In this document: piece after piece, positions 7,903 through 16,693 of the stretch
How the letters are laid out: every line of letters starts with the position of its first letter
Numbering within the stretch: position 1 is the first letter of the stretch
DNA from: Liquorilactobacillus uvarum DSM 19971
Lineage (GTDB): Bacteria > Bacillota > Bacilli > Lactobacillales > Lactobacillaceae
Direction: 5' to 3'
NCBI RefSeq assembly: GCF_001434935.1
Contig: NZ_AZEG01000018.1
Span: forward strand, 1-45,582
Length of the DNA stretch: 45,582 bases
Notes under the pieces: generated by a model
The model's database searches: none
Told to the model about the DNA's origin: nothing
Seen by the model: the letters and a program-made list of their open reading frames with translations, nothing else
Program-made: the position numbers and the translations under genes

Positions 7903-9087
7903 TTAGTACTGTATTTGTTCTATTAAAGCTGTTGTCGCAGCTTTAATATTAGCCGGTGTTGTTGCCAGATTGACTCGGATAAAACCCTTTCCGGCTTTTC
8001 CAAACATTGCCCCAAAATCAACAGCTAAATGTGCCTTTTTCTCAATAACATACTCTAGGTGTTCCGGCTCAATGACTGCTGAAAGATCAACCCAAGCAAG
8101 ATATGTGCCCTCAAGATCGTACACGATTGCTTCAGGGCAATACTTGTGCAAATTCTCTTTCAAATATTCATAGTTGCTTCTAACAACATTCAGCAAACCA
8201 TCCAACCATTCGGCTCCACTTGCGTAAGCCGCTTCAGCTGCAATTTTTCCAATGATACTACCAGCAGGAGCTGCAAGCCGTTCCATATAATGATCGTAAC
8301 GTTCGCGGACTTGTGGATTAGGCATTACAACATGACTATTCTGCAAAGCAGCTAGATTAAACGTCTTTGAGGCAGAATCGACCATCACCGTATTATCACG
8401 ATAAAAACCATCTTTGATCGACAATGCTGAAACAAAAGTTTTTTTACCGACAATCAAATCATGATGAATCTCGTCAGAAATAAAAAGGACTTTCTCTTGG
8501 CGGCATAATTCAAGCAGCGCCTCCAGTTCATCCCTGTTCCAAACGCGTCCAACTGGATTGTGCGGAGAACAGTTGATGAAAAGCTTTACATGGTTTTTTT
8601 CGATTTTGTTTTTAATATCTTCTAAATCCATTTCATAGCTGGTTCCATTTTGTTTGAGATCCGAGGTTATCAGCCGTCGATCATTCTGCTTGATCACTTT
8701 CATAAATGGATAATATACAGGTTGTAAAATCATGACTGCATCATCCGGTTGTGTCAAAATATTTACCAACGTACTTAGAGACTGAACAACCCCCGTACTG
8801 AATCTGATCCACTCATGCTGTATTTCCGTCCCATAGCGTTCACTCTGCCATTTACAATAAATTTTATAGTAACTGTCCGGTGTCTTCGAATAGCCGTACA
8901 CGCCATGCTCGATTCTCCTTTTCAATGCATCCGTCACTTCTTCTGGAACTTTAAATTCTGTATCTGCGACCCATAAAGGCAGTAAATCATTCGTTCCAAA
9001 TAATTCGTCCATTCCATCCCACTTAACAGAATCTGTATTGTGACGATCCACAGCATAGCGTTTTACAAAATCCTCAACACTTATCAA
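7903..9087 (-). CDS. PatB/MalY-type PLP C-S lyase (cystathionine beta-lyase family)
   Basis: 394 residues, fold type I PLP enzyme. The PatB/MalY branch is shown by the N-terminal RHNTDSVKWD, the LPLWVADTEF segment, CSPHNPVGRVW (Asn177), ISDEIHHDL (Asp205) and the Schiff-base Lys241 in DSASKTFNLAALQNSH. These enzymes cleave cystathionine or cysteine by beta-elimination, giving homocysteine, thiols or H2S. The start is a TTG that overlaps the TGA of the upstream membrane protein gene (TTGA), with GAGAGGATGG before it, so translation is probably coupled. No ATG lies near. The two genes form an operon. Confidence 0.87.
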   Translation of the reverse strand: MISVEDFVKRYAVDRHNTDSVKWDGMDELFGTNDLLPLWVADTEFKVPEEVTDALKRRIEHGVYGYSKTPDSYYKIYCKWQSERYGTEIQHEWIRFSTGVVQSLSTLVNILTQPDDAVMILQPVYYPFMKVIKQNDRRLITSDLKQNGTSYEMDLEDIKNKIEKNHVKLFINCSPHNPVGRVWNRDELEALLELCRQEKVLFISDEIHHDLIVGKKTFVSALSIKDGFYRDNTVMVDSASKTFNLAALQNSHVVMPNPQVRERYDHYMERLAAPAGSIIGKIAAEAAYASGAEWLDGLLNVVRSNYEYLKENLHKYCPEAIVYDLEGTYLAWVDLSAVIEPEHLEYVIEKKAHLAVDFGAMFGKAGKGFIRVNLATTPANIKAATTALIEQIQY

Positions 9088-10160
9088 TTCTTTCCATCCT
9101 CTCTTAAATTACGTTTCCTTTTCAAGTTCAATGTGCGTTTTTTATTATTTCTGATTGGTTTTACCCCTATTATATCCAGTAAAAAGGTAAAGATTGGAAT
9201 TCCCACAATCAACCCCCACATCCCAAAGAAATGTTCTGAAACAAATAAGACTGCAAAAGTATAGAAGATCGGCAGCTCCGTCTTATTCGACATTAATTTA
9301 GGATTCAGTACATAAGATTCAATCGAATGAATAACGAGCAGCATAATAAGAATATAGACAACATAATTTATCCCGCCGACTGAATATCCAATAAAGCTCA
9401 TCGGAATTGCCGAAATAATCACACCTGCAACTGGAATCAAACTCATTAAGAAAATGAGTAATGAGAGACTAAACAATTGCGGCATGTTCATCACAGCTAG
9501 ACAGATCGTTGTCAGCGTTGTGTTAACAATTGCGATAATAAATTGTGTTTCAAGCACGATACCAAAAGTATTAACAAATTTTTCAGCAAAAAAATAAATA
9601 TCCTGAAAGAACCACGCGAAAGGTCCTTTTAAAAAGCCTTTTGAAAAATGGTACATCTCTTTTTTCTCAAGTGTGAAGAAAAAGCTCAACATTAACGACA
9701 CTACAAAAGTGAAACCCATTGAGCCAATACTCGTCAAATACTTAAAGAGTAATGTAACTCCATTTTTCATTTGGGCGGTAATCTCAGAATTGCTGATATA
9801 ATCGTTGAGATACTTCATCACCGTATTCGTATCACTCGTTGGATTCTGATAAAAATTAATCACATATTTTGCCATTGCTTCAGTCTGCGTGAACAACTTA
9901 GGCAGATAGATCGTCACTGCAAAATAAAGTAAGCTTACAATTATCAAATAGACTCCAATTATAATCAGGCGCGATGGGATTTTAACATGCTTTCGTATAC
10001 TCTTGTTGAGACTAAGTACCAAGAACGTAAAAATAAACGTTAATAATATTAGACTTAACATGCTTTTCATCAAATACAACACCAAAATAATGATAAGCAG
10101 GACAACTGTCCTACGCAATTTGACATTCGCCAAAAATTTTTCCCATACACCCAATAACAT
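9084..10160 (-). CDS. AI-2E family transporter (PerM/YdbI-like membrane protein)
   Basis: About 358 residues with hydrophobic segments at the N-terminus (two, near 20-60), one near 70-90, and a C-terminal block of four or five (about 150-330), which is the AI-2E exporter layout. LSLLIFLMSLIPVAGVIISAIPM and PIFYTFAVLFVSEHFFGMWGLIVGIPIF fit the family. Members export autoinducer-2 or act as Na+/H+ antiporters; which applies here is unknown. A GAGGAG sits only 2 bases before the chosen ATG (10160). A TTG two codons later has ideal spacing, so the exact start is uncertain. The C-S lyase gene begins inside its stop codon. Confidence 0.85.
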   Translation of the reverse strand: MLLGVWEKFLANVKLRRTVVLLIIILVLYLMKSMLSLILLTFIFTFLVLSLNKSIRKHVKIPSRLIIIGVYLIIVSLLYFAVTIYLPKLFTQTEAMAKYVINFYQNPTSDTNTVMKYLNDYISNSEITAQMKNGVTLLFKYLTSIGSMGFTFVVSLMLSFFFTLEKKEMYHFSKGFLKGPFAWFFQDIYFFAEKFVNTFGIVLETQFIIAIVNTTLTTICLAVMNMPQLFSLSLLIFLMSLIPVAGVIISAIPMSFIGYSVGGINYVVYILIMLLVIHSIESYVLNPKLMSNKTELPIFYTFAVLFVSEHFFGMWGLIVGIPIFTFLLDIIGVKPIRNNKKRTLNLKRKRNLREDGKN

Positions 10161-10528
10161 CACTCCTCATAATCATTGTTGCTTCTACTTTTAATTGTAC
10201 ATAAACTAGCGTCAAAAATCTGCTTTTAGCAGAACAAAAAATAATTTTTACAAATTCGCTTATTTTTAGCACTCACGATTAACATGAATATAGCAGGGAC
10301 CAAACACTTTCGCGCAGTAATTAAGAATTGAGCACATACTCTAGTTTTGACTATGAACAGTAATCCGTGGCTGCACGTAAAACATGACTGTTGGATTACA
10401 TCAATTACAATAAGTCAAAAAAGAACTAAGCCAAAATATACCTTTGACTCAGTCCCTTAGTTTCAGTCACTATTAGTTAGCTTTTACCATACTATTAGGT
10501 GTTATATTTCTAAAAAAAGGCTTTAATC
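10161..10528. other. Intergenic region downstream of fbp
   Basis: No gene found. It contains the upstream region of the AI-2E-family gene and, at 10424-10464, the palindromic terminator of fbp. The remaining sequence is AT-rich without an open frame that has a ribosome binding site. Confidence 0.5.
10424..10464 (-). terminator. Palindromic terminator after fbp (diverged copy)
   Basis: On the minus strand CTAAGGGACTGAGTCAAA is followed, after a short loop, by TTTTGGCTTAGTTC, which pairs using some G-U pairs, and then a T-run. It belongs to the dispersed palindrome family. Confidence 0.55.
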
Positions 10529-12448
10529 TTACTTATAATCAGAAAGCATATTTCTCAAAATCTGCAATTTTTCCTTTATTTCACGGCCTGTGTCAGTATC
10601 CGCCACAGTCTGACGTTTTAGTTCTTGGTTTACAACCCTTCTCGTAGAAAGAATATCACGTCCATTTTTAATCGCATCTTCCTTAGATGTGAAGGGATGA
10701 TGCGTTACCAGCTGTAGCCCGTATGAATTATATAAAAGTGTATAACCACCAATGCCAGTGGTCGGTTGATAAGCTTTTGAATAGCCCCCATCAATAACAA
10801 TCATCTTTTTATTAGCCATAATCGGCTGACTACCTTTTTTTACAGGGGTATGTCCATTGATAATGTGACCTTCATCTGCATTTAGCCCAAACTCATTCAG
10901 CAATTTGCGACAGAACCATTCCTCTTTGCGTAAATTGTAATATGCGTTTTTCCTTTCAACATGTGTGTCTTTATCTTCAATAAAATATCGTGAAAAAGTT
11001 GTCATCGCATGCTTACCAAACAATGGTGATAATGGTCCTTGCCACAAATACCACACCATATCCGTTGCCAGATCATCGTTTTTATCAGGCTCACTGTAGG
11101 CTTTGCGTAGCTGTTTTTCAAAGAAATCAAGCAACCCTTTTCCTTGGTACTTTTGGCTTCCAAATTCGAAAAGCTGAAATGAACCATCTTTTTGAACTGG
11201 GATACAACCGTGAAAAAGAAGGTTGCCATTATAACACTTATACATGCTTCCTTTTTCCATCATAAAGTTTAAATGTCTGCGCAATTTGGTGGCATTTCCA
11301 AATGATTCAAGTAGTGAGCGCGTAACCTTTTCCTCTTCTTCTGTTAACTTATACGGATCTTGAGGATCAATTGTCGAAAAGCATTTGCATGCTAGCGGAT
11401 ATGTTTCATTACCAATTTTGATTTTACTATTCTCATAATCAATTTTATCCAATAAAGTAACATTATTCATTCTAAATTCCGGACGCCGTTGACAAATCTG
11501 TCCTTCCAGCTTGAACTGAATCATCGCAACAGCCTGATGAATTTGCGTAATCTGTTTTCTTTCATCCGGTCTAATGACTTCGGTATCTTCAACCGTTTTA
11601 GGCCTAAAAGCTTTTACATCTGTGTAATTCTGTTCTGCAAACATCGACAAATGCCGCAAATTGATCCCATATGCATCTTCAATAATTGAAAGATTGTTAT
11701 ACCGGGCACAAATTCGAAGAAGATTCATAATACACAAGGCCGACCCTGAGACAGCACCTAACCAAATAATATCATGATTTCCCCATTGAATATCGACTGA
11801 ATGGTACTTCATCAGTGTATCCATGATCTTATCTGGTGCCGGCCCGCGATCATAGATATCGCCTATAACATGTAAATGATCAACGACAAGCCGCTGTATC
11901 GTATAACAAGTTACCGTGATGAATTCATCAGCCTGATGGAGTGCCACCAAATTATGTAAAATCTGGTTATAATAATTGCGCTTGTCTAATTCTTGCTGAT
12001 CGTTATACAGCAATTCCTCTGTTATATAAACATAATTTGGATCCATCGCTTTTCTAACTTTAGAACGTGTATATTTAGTAGCTGTAATTTTTAAGACTTC
12101 AATCAATCGTGCAATAGTGTTCAGATACCACTGATCCAGTTCATCTTGAGTCGCAACATGCTTCTTGCGGTAAGCAAGTTTGTCTTCAGGATAGTAAATT
12201 AAGGTCGCAAATTCTTGAATATTCCGTGGTGTTAAGCGCCCTCCAAAGTTTTCATTGATCTTTTGTTTCACGTTTCCAGAACCATTTCTTAAAGTGTGAT
12301 CAAATGCATTATATTCGCCATGAACATCGCTCACGAAATGTTCTGTGGCTTTTGGAAGATTTAAAATTGCCTCTAAGTTAGTGATTTCGGTGACAACATC
12401 CTGTTTTGCAGGGAATTTCTCACGTAACAGTTCTTGTGTATACGACAT
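10529..12448 (-). CDS. fbp: Fructose-1,6-bisphosphatase class III
   Basis: 639 residues, the size of the Firmicute-specific FBPase. It hydrolyses fructose-1,6-bisphosphate to fructose-6-phosphate for gluconeogenesis and supply of the pentose-phosphate route. It is a calcineurin-like metallophosphatase: HFVSDVHGEYNAFD (about 37-50), GDIYDRGPAPDKIMD and QWGNHDIIWLGA carry the metal ligands, and NGHTPVKKG near residue 540 completes the set. ATG follows AAGGAG. It is a single gene between terminators. Two dyads lie upstream of its start (12485-12525). Confidence 0.96.
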   Translation of the reverse strand: MSYTQELLREKFPAKQDVVTEITNLEAILNLPKATEHFVSDVHGEYNAFDHTLRNGSGNVKQKINENFGGRLTPRNIQEFATLIYYPEDKLAYRKKHVATQDELDQWYLNTIARLIEVLKITATKYTRSKVRKAMDPNYVYITEELLYNDQQELDKRNYYNQILHNLVALHQADEFITVTCYTIQRLVVDHLHVIGDIYDRGPAPDKIMDTLMKYHSVDIQWGNHDIIWLGAVSGSALCIMNLLRICARYNNLSIIEDAYGINLRHLSMFAEQNYTDVKAFRPKTVEDTEVIRPDERKQITQIHQAVAMIQFKLEGQICQRRPEFRMNNVTLLDKIDYENSKIKIGNETYPLACKCFSTIDPQDPYKLTEEEEKVTRSLLESFGNATKLRRHLNFMMEKGSMYKCYNGNLLFHGCIPVQKDGSFQLFEFGSQKYQGKGLLDFFEKQLRKAYSEPDKNDDLATDMVWYLWQGPLSPLFGKHAMTTFSRYFIEDKDTHVERKNAYYNLRKEEWFCRKLLNEFGLNADEGHIINGHTPVKKGSQPIMANKKMIVIDGGYSKAYQPTTGIGGYTLLYNSYGLQLVTHHPFTSKEDAIKNGRDILSTRRVVNQELKRQTVADTDTGREIKEKLQILRNMLSDYK

Positions 12449-12484
12449 TTTGTATTCTCCTTAGCCCTTTATCTCACGTATTAT

Positions 12485-12525
12485 TGTTAACGATAACATG
12501 CGGTTAGTATATTCAATAATATACA
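12485..12525. promoter_or_regulatory. Dyads upstream of fbp
   Basis: TTGTTAACGATAACA (12485-12499) is nearly symmetric. Eight bases on, GTATATT and AATATAC (12508-12525) form perfect 7-base arms around CAAT. They lie 37-77 bases upstream of the fbp start codon, where an operator or promoter is expected. No known regulator is implied. Confidence 0.3.
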
Positions 12526-12708
12526 CCATATTGCAACAAATACCAATAGCATTTAAAATCCCTAAAAAGGCTTACTAAAGCTTAAATAAACGTACAAATA
12601 ATTAGCAATACCAATTATAGTTTTAACAGCAATTAAGTTGCAAAAAATCGTTTTTAATGATAAGGTATAGCCATCTAATGTAAGGGGATTCATAAGGAGG
12701 AATTTTTA

Positions 12709-13017
12709 ATGGTAAACACAAAAATTGAACGAACAGAGGCACGTGCGACAAAAAATACGGAATGGCGTTTGTCAAATGAGGAAAGTGGTCATTTCTTAGA
12801 TGTTGTCTTTTCAAAAGAACTTGAGAATGACATGAAAAATAGTCGCAACTTTTCCTTTAGCCGTTTTGAATCCGAACAGCTCAATTATCTACGTCCCCTC
12901 GTTGAAACATTGGACAGCAACTACCAATTGATTCTTGATAAAAAAGTTATCGGTTCTGATTTTTTGCCGCTTTCCTCTGAAGATGCCGATCACTTGCTTA
13001 AAAAAATTAGTGCTTGA
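12709..13017 (+). CDS. Small protein of unknown function
   Basis: 102 residues, not recognised. An excellent AAGGAGG lies 8 bases before the ATG and a strong terminator follows (13131-13174), so it is very probably a real monocistronic gene. The product is hydrophilic and charged with no membrane segment or signal peptide. The first 25 residues are basic and Thr-rich, the middle is acidic (FSKELENDMKN), and the C-terminus ends in DADHLLKKISA, which should be helical. No cysteines and no known motif are visible. The neighbours, fbp and oleate hydratase, point away or toward it and suggest no function. Confidence 0.75.
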   Translation: MVNTKIERTEARATKNTEWRLSNEESGHFLDVVFSKELENDMKNSRNFSFSRFESEQLNYLRPLVETLDSNYQLILDKKVIGSDFLPLSSEDADHLLKKISA

Positions 13018-13130
13018 TTCTACAACGTCACTTATTATCATGGATATAATGGGAAAAATAACACAATATTAAGTGTTTAACAGAGAGCATTAGCATATGA
13101 TGCAACACGTTAATGCAGGTTAAGTTGAAA

Positions 13131-13174
13131 AGGGAGCTAGGCCAAAATTTAACTTTTGGCCTAGCTCCCTTTTT
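13131..13174. terminator. Bidirectional palindromic terminator
   Basis: The arms AAAAGGGAGCTAGGCCAAAA and TTTTGGCCTAGCTCCCTTTT are perfectly complementary around a very short loop, with T-runs on both strands. It separates the convergent small unknown gene and oleate hydratase gene. Best-preserved member of the palindrome family. Confidence 0.85.
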
Positions 13175-13202
13175 GGTTTTCGTATAAGTGCATCCCCATA
13201 AG

Positions 13203-14954
13203 TCAGATTCTGGGCGAACTCCTTTCCATTACCTCACACTTAATTACAATTTTATTTTTATCAAGAGAACATTTTTTAGTTGCTTTGGCTAACGTAACAG
13301 GATCTTTATCATAACGTGGAGTTTTAATTAATTTATCCATTGAGACTCCAGCAAAATGAAAGGCTGCGATTTCACCCGAACGAACTGCACTTTGCTCAGT
13401 AAAAATCATCTGATACGGCTGTTCAACAAACTCTCCTGTAAATGCTAAATTCGTCGAATGTGCTGGAATGATCTCAGGTCGATCTGTCTTTGCTCGATTA
13501 TTGAATAAAGCCGACGCATACGGCATATAGACTGGAATACAGTTAATAACACTGTTTAAAATTTCTTCTTTTTTGTCCACAATATTAAGTGGCCCCGGAT
13601 CAACTTTTGCAAGCTGCCCCAGCAATTCCAAAACCATTTCTTTTCCATTCATTTTAATGTACTGCTTATCAACAAATTCTCCTTTGCGACGAGGGTACAA
13701 GAAATAACCCCAAATAACAGTTTCATTTGGCTTCTGTGTTGTAAAATGCGACTGATGATGAACCACAATCGACATATTAACATCTTTGTGACCTAATGGA
13801 GTAATCGGTACAGTTGAAATAAATGAATTCAATGCATTTCCCGGCAGTTGCATCGTAATTCGTGTTATTTCATTAAGTAGCAGATGATTTTTAGTTGTCA
13901 GCGTAAAACTCACCCATTCACTTGCATTCCGATCAGCAAAGAACTTATCTGGATTACCCAAATTATAGAAATGTTCTGTCGCTTTCTTCCAAAGCCCCGC
14001 TGCCGCGCCATAATCTAAATTCTCAACAGCTGGTTTCGTATAATCGCCCAATGTTGCAGAATCCGTGATCGACCCATTGGTAAAAATAACGGCTGTTTGA
14101 TCATCAACTGTAACAGTTTCCTCTTCCCCTGTTAGAGTATTCTCCATCTTTAATCCGGTTACAGTTATTTCATCTTGCATCACTGTTTCTTTAAATTTCC
14201 AATCGGTAACCCGCCGATTCAAAATAATTTTACATCCCTGCTCTTTAAGATAATTTATCAAAGGCAACATGATACTCTCATACTGGTTATACCGCGTACG
14301 ATTGACACCCACCAAATGTTCAATCTGCGTAAATTCGTAAATCATTTGATGCATATAACGCCGCAGCTCTTGTGCAGAACTCTGTGTTCTAAATGCAAAA
14401 GTTGTTTCCCACATAAACCAGAAGTTAGTCGTAAAGATATGTGGGTCATTCCTAAAATAATCTGCAATAGAAACATTATCGAGCTCTTCTTCTTTAGAAT
14501 CAGGTAACATGATAAGCTTAGTCAGCAAGTAACGATCCTTATTGTTCAAACCGAGCTTTCCCGCATTCAAAATTCGTTTTTCGCCTTCAAGCAGACGAGC
14601 CTTATCAAAAGTTCGATGTCGTGCATCAAAATCTCGAGTATCCTCTGCGGCAGTCATTCCTGGTTCTGTTATAGAAGGTATCCTTCCTAAAAGATCCATT
14701 AAATCAACGTATGTGCGATAATTGAGCATCCGTCCGCCCCGTGCAACGTAGCCTTCTTGATTCTCTAGTGGGTGATTTCTATTCCAATACTCATCCGTCA
14801 TATCTGCCGTTTCAGCACCATCATTAGATCCATGATCATCTAGCGAATAAAAGGTAATTTGTGATCCCTTCCAATGCCCCTCTTGGATCAAATAAACTGC
14901 AGCTGCCATGTTTGCCAAACCTGCTCCAATCATAATGGCTTTGTTTTTAATCAT
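13203..14954 (-). CDS. ohyA: Oleate hydratase (myosin-cross-reactive antigen family)
   Basis: 583 residues. It adds water to the cis-9 double bond of oleic and linoleic acids to give 10-hydroxy fatty acids, a FAD-dependent detoxification of unsaturated fatty acids. The N-terminal dinucleotide fold GAGLANMAAAVYLI (10-23), then FYSLDDHGSNDGAE, the GYVARGGRMLNYRTY segment and FTTNFWFMWETTFAF are hallmarks of the family. The C-terminal domain has PYASALFNNRAKTDRP and the conserved FTGEFVEQP. The frame is open 11 codons further upstream, but GGGAGGG just before the ATG at 14954 marks the start. A cre-like site lies at 14973-14986. It ends against a shared bidirectional terminator. Confidence 0.94.
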   Translation of the reverse strand: MIKNKAIMIGAGLANMAAAVYLIQEGHWKGSQITFYSLDDHGSNDGAETADMTDEYWNRNHPLENQEGYVARGGRMLNYRTYVDLMDLLGRIPSITEPGMTAAEDTRDFDARHRTFDKARLLEGEKRILNAGKLGLNNKDRYLLTKLIMLPDSKEEELDNVSIADYFRNDPHIFTTNFWFMWETTFAFRTQSSAQELRRYMHQMIYEFTQIEHLVGVNRTRYNQYESIMLPLINYLKEQGCKIILNRRVTDWKFKETVMQDEITVTGLKMENTLTGEEETVTVDDQTAVIFTNGSITDSATLGDYTKPAVENLDYGAAAGLWKKATEHFYNLGNPDKFFADRNASEWVSFTLTTKNHLLLNEITRITMQLPGNALNSFISTVPITPLGHKDVNMSIVVHHQSHFTTQKPNETVIWGYFLYPRRKGEFVDKQYIKMNGKEMVLELLGQLAKVDPGPLNIVDKKEEILNSVINCIPVYMPYASALFNNRAKTDRPEIIPAHSTNLAFTGEFVEQPYQMIFTEQSAVRSGEIAAFHFAGVSMDKLIKTPRYDKDPVTLAKATKKCSLDKNKIVIKCEVMERSSPRI

Positions 14955-14972
14955 ATTATCCCTCCCGTAGTT

Positions 14973-14986
14973 TGTTATCGCTTCCA
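14973..14986 (-). promoter_or_regulatory. Candidate cre (CcpA) site upstream of oleate hydratase
   Basis: Minus-strand TGGAAGCGATAACA fits the catabolite response consensus TGWAANCGNTNWCA at all but one position. It is 19-32 bases before the start codon, a place suited to repression by CcpA. Confidence 0.4.
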
Positions 14987-15051
14987 CAGATCATTATAAG
15001 CTCATAGACATAAATATTCTATGTTTAAGATATTAATTGTTTATAACGAAA

Positions 15052-15098
15052 AAAAGGTTCATTGATGTCACCGCTTGTCTGACATCAATGAACCTTTT
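15052..15098 (-). terminator. Intrinsic terminator of the butanediol-type dehydrogenase
   Basis: 19-base perfect arms (AAAAGGTTCATTGATGTCA and its complement) around a 9-base loop, followed by a T-run on the minus strand, 40 bases after the dehydrogenase stop. Symmetric enough to work on both strands. Confidence 0.88.
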
Positions 15099-15137
15099 AA
15101 AAACTATCCACTTTCTGTATTTTCGGTTGCTTGCGCT

Positions 15138-16208
15138 CTACATTTCTGGTGAAACTAGGATCTTAACTTGTTCTTTGTCTACCGCTAATGTCTTAATCCC
15201 CGCCTGAACGACATTATCCAAACTGATTTTTTTTGTAATTATTTTTTCAAATAACTCCTGATGATTCTTCAACATTCCCAAAACAGATGTAAAGGAATTA
15301 TTGTAAGCCAGTGTTGTCACAATTCTTATCCCGTTCATGATCAGATCATTCGTCAAATCGATTGTGACAGGTCTGCCAAAAAGCGCAACAATTTGGAAAG
15401 TTCCATTTCTTCTGGTTAATTTCAAACCAGAGTCAAATGTGGCCTGCACACCGGCAGCTTCAAATGTAACATCAACACCATTAGGACAATTTTTCCTAAC
15501 CTCTTCAACAACATCGACCTTTAGAGGGTTCAATGTTTTTTTAATTCCGAGTTCTCTTGCCTTGTCCAGACGCGACTTCGAAACATCAATAATATAAACA
15601 TTATCAGCCCCCGCTATTTTTGACAGCAGCGCTGTTAACAGACCAATCGGTCCAGCACCCAGAACCGCAACATTCTGTCCTTCACGCAGACCACTTCGTT
15701 TAATTGCTTCAAAAACAACAGCTGTTGGTTCTGCCAAAGCTCCCAATTCATAGCTCATTCCTGCTGGCATTTTGTGCGCAAAAATTTCCTTAACATTCGC
15801 ATACTGTGCAAAACCGCCATCATCTGAAAAACCGAGAAAATTTCCAGCACCATCGGGAGCAAAAACTCTGTTGCAGAAATTATAATCACCTCTTCGGCAA
15901 TTATCGCACTTCCCACATGCAATTAAAGGTTCTACAGCTACAGCATCTCCTTTTTTCAAAGTTGTCACTCCAGAACCGACTTTAACAACTTCTCCAGAAA
16001 ACTCATGTCCTAAAACTATCGGCAAGGTCCTTTCAGTGAGCGGGTGTGGCTCGGTCGGCAATCCCCAAGCCTCTAGGTATGCATGCAGATCACTTCCGCA
16101 AATGCCGCAGTACTTAACCTTTATTTGAACTTGATTTTCCTTTGGATCTGCTATTGGAATATCTTCAAGCCGTATATCTTTCTTACCATATATCCTTGCT
16201 GCTTTCAT
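15138..16208 (-). CDS. Zinc-dependent alcohol dehydrogenase, 2,3-butanediol dehydrogenase type
   Basis: 356 residues, medium-chain dehydrogenase/reductase. Catalytic zinc ligands Cys37 (YCGICGSDLH) and His68-Glu69 (VLGHEFSGEV); structural zinc cysteines 98, 101, 104 and 112 (CGKCDNCRRGDYNFC); NAD-binding GAGPIGLL near 178. The short insert HAYLEAWGLPTEPHPLT after the first zinc motif is typical of (R,R)-butanediol dehydrogenase, which interconverts acetoin and 2,3-butanediol. Sorbitol or threonine dehydrogenase activity cannot be excluded. Three ATGs lie close together; AGGGAGG at 16218-16224 is 9 bases before the one at 16208, which gives the family's usual N-terminus MKAARIYG. A perfect dyad lies upstream at 16270-16292. 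Confidence 0.87.
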   Translation of the reverse strand: MKAARIYGKKDIRLEDIPIADPKENQVQIKVKYCGICGSDLHAYLEAWGLPTEPHPLTERTLPIVLGHEFSGEVVKVGSGVTTLKKGDAVAVEPLIACGKCDNCRRGDYNFCNRVFAPDGAGNFLGFSDDGGFAQYANVKEIFAHKMPAGMSYELGALAEPTAVVFEAIKRSGLREGQNVAVLGAGPIGLLTALLSKIAGADNVYIIDVSKSRLDKARELGIKKTLNPLKVDVVEEVRKNCPNGVDVTFEAAGVQATFDSGLKLTRRNGTFQIVALFGRPVTIDLTNDLIMNGIRIVTTLAYNNSFTSVLGMLKNHQELFEKIITKKISLDNVVQAGIKTLAVDKEQVKILVSPEM

Positions 16209-16269
16209 CAACATCATCCTCCCTCAATTACAGTGATGCACTAAAGTGAGCTATATAATTTGCTTGATT

Positions 16270-16292
16270 TGAAGTCATTTGTTCTGACTTCA
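16270..16292. promoter_or_regulatory. Operator-like dyad upstream of the butanediol-type dehydrogenase
   Basis: TGAAGTCA and TGACTTCA are perfect 8-base arms with a 7-base spacer, centred about 73 bases before the start codon. The symmetry and position suggest a dimeric repressor or activator site. Confidence 0.45.
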
Positions 16293-16578
16293 GTAGCTGT
16301 TCTTAAAGTCACAAAATTTGAAGGCAAACACACATAGGCCTTTTGTGGAATCGCTTTCTTTTTACATCACAAATTGTAGACCCTTTCTTTTCTTTTTTCA
16401 AATACTATCATTTGAAATTTCTAATATAATTAGTGATTCATAACCTATATTTAATGGATTAAAGAAGGTTAATCTAAATTTTTATACCAAATATACTTTT
16501 GATTTTTTTGTTTAAAGTAACAACTTATTTTGAAAATTATAGCGCTTTGGATTTTAATCTTATATGTAAGCAGCATAA

Positions 16579-16622
16579 AGAAGCATTGAAGAGCCACTAC
16601 TGAGTGACAATTCAATGCTTCT
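16579..16622 (-). terminator. Intrinsic terminator of galE
   Basis: Arms AGAAGCATTGAA and TTCAATGCTTCT (12 bases, perfect) with an additional CACT/AGTG pairing inside the loop, 72 bases past the galE stop on the minus strand. Confidence 0.75.
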
Positions 16623-16693
16623 AAAGAATTAACTAATATATATTTATTTTAGATACATTTTTGTAAACTAAAAAAAATTACATTTTTTATCTT

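Larger units (their letters stand above)
16209..16693. other. Intergenic region between galE and the dehydrogenase gene
   Basis: No gene seen. It carries the dyad at 16270-16292 near the dehydrogenase promoter, a weak cre-like string at 16347-16360 (two mismatches), and the galE terminator at 16579-16622. The rest is very AT-rich. Confidence 0.5.

Noticed and set aside
12623-12814. 63-codon minus-strand open frame
   Set aside because: It overlaps the small unknown gene that has a perfect Shine-Dalgarno; this frame has none.
16347-16360. cre site TGGAATCGCTTTCT upstream of the butanediol-type dehydrogenase
   Set aside because: Two mismatches to the consensus and far (about 140 bases) from the start; kept only as a weak string.
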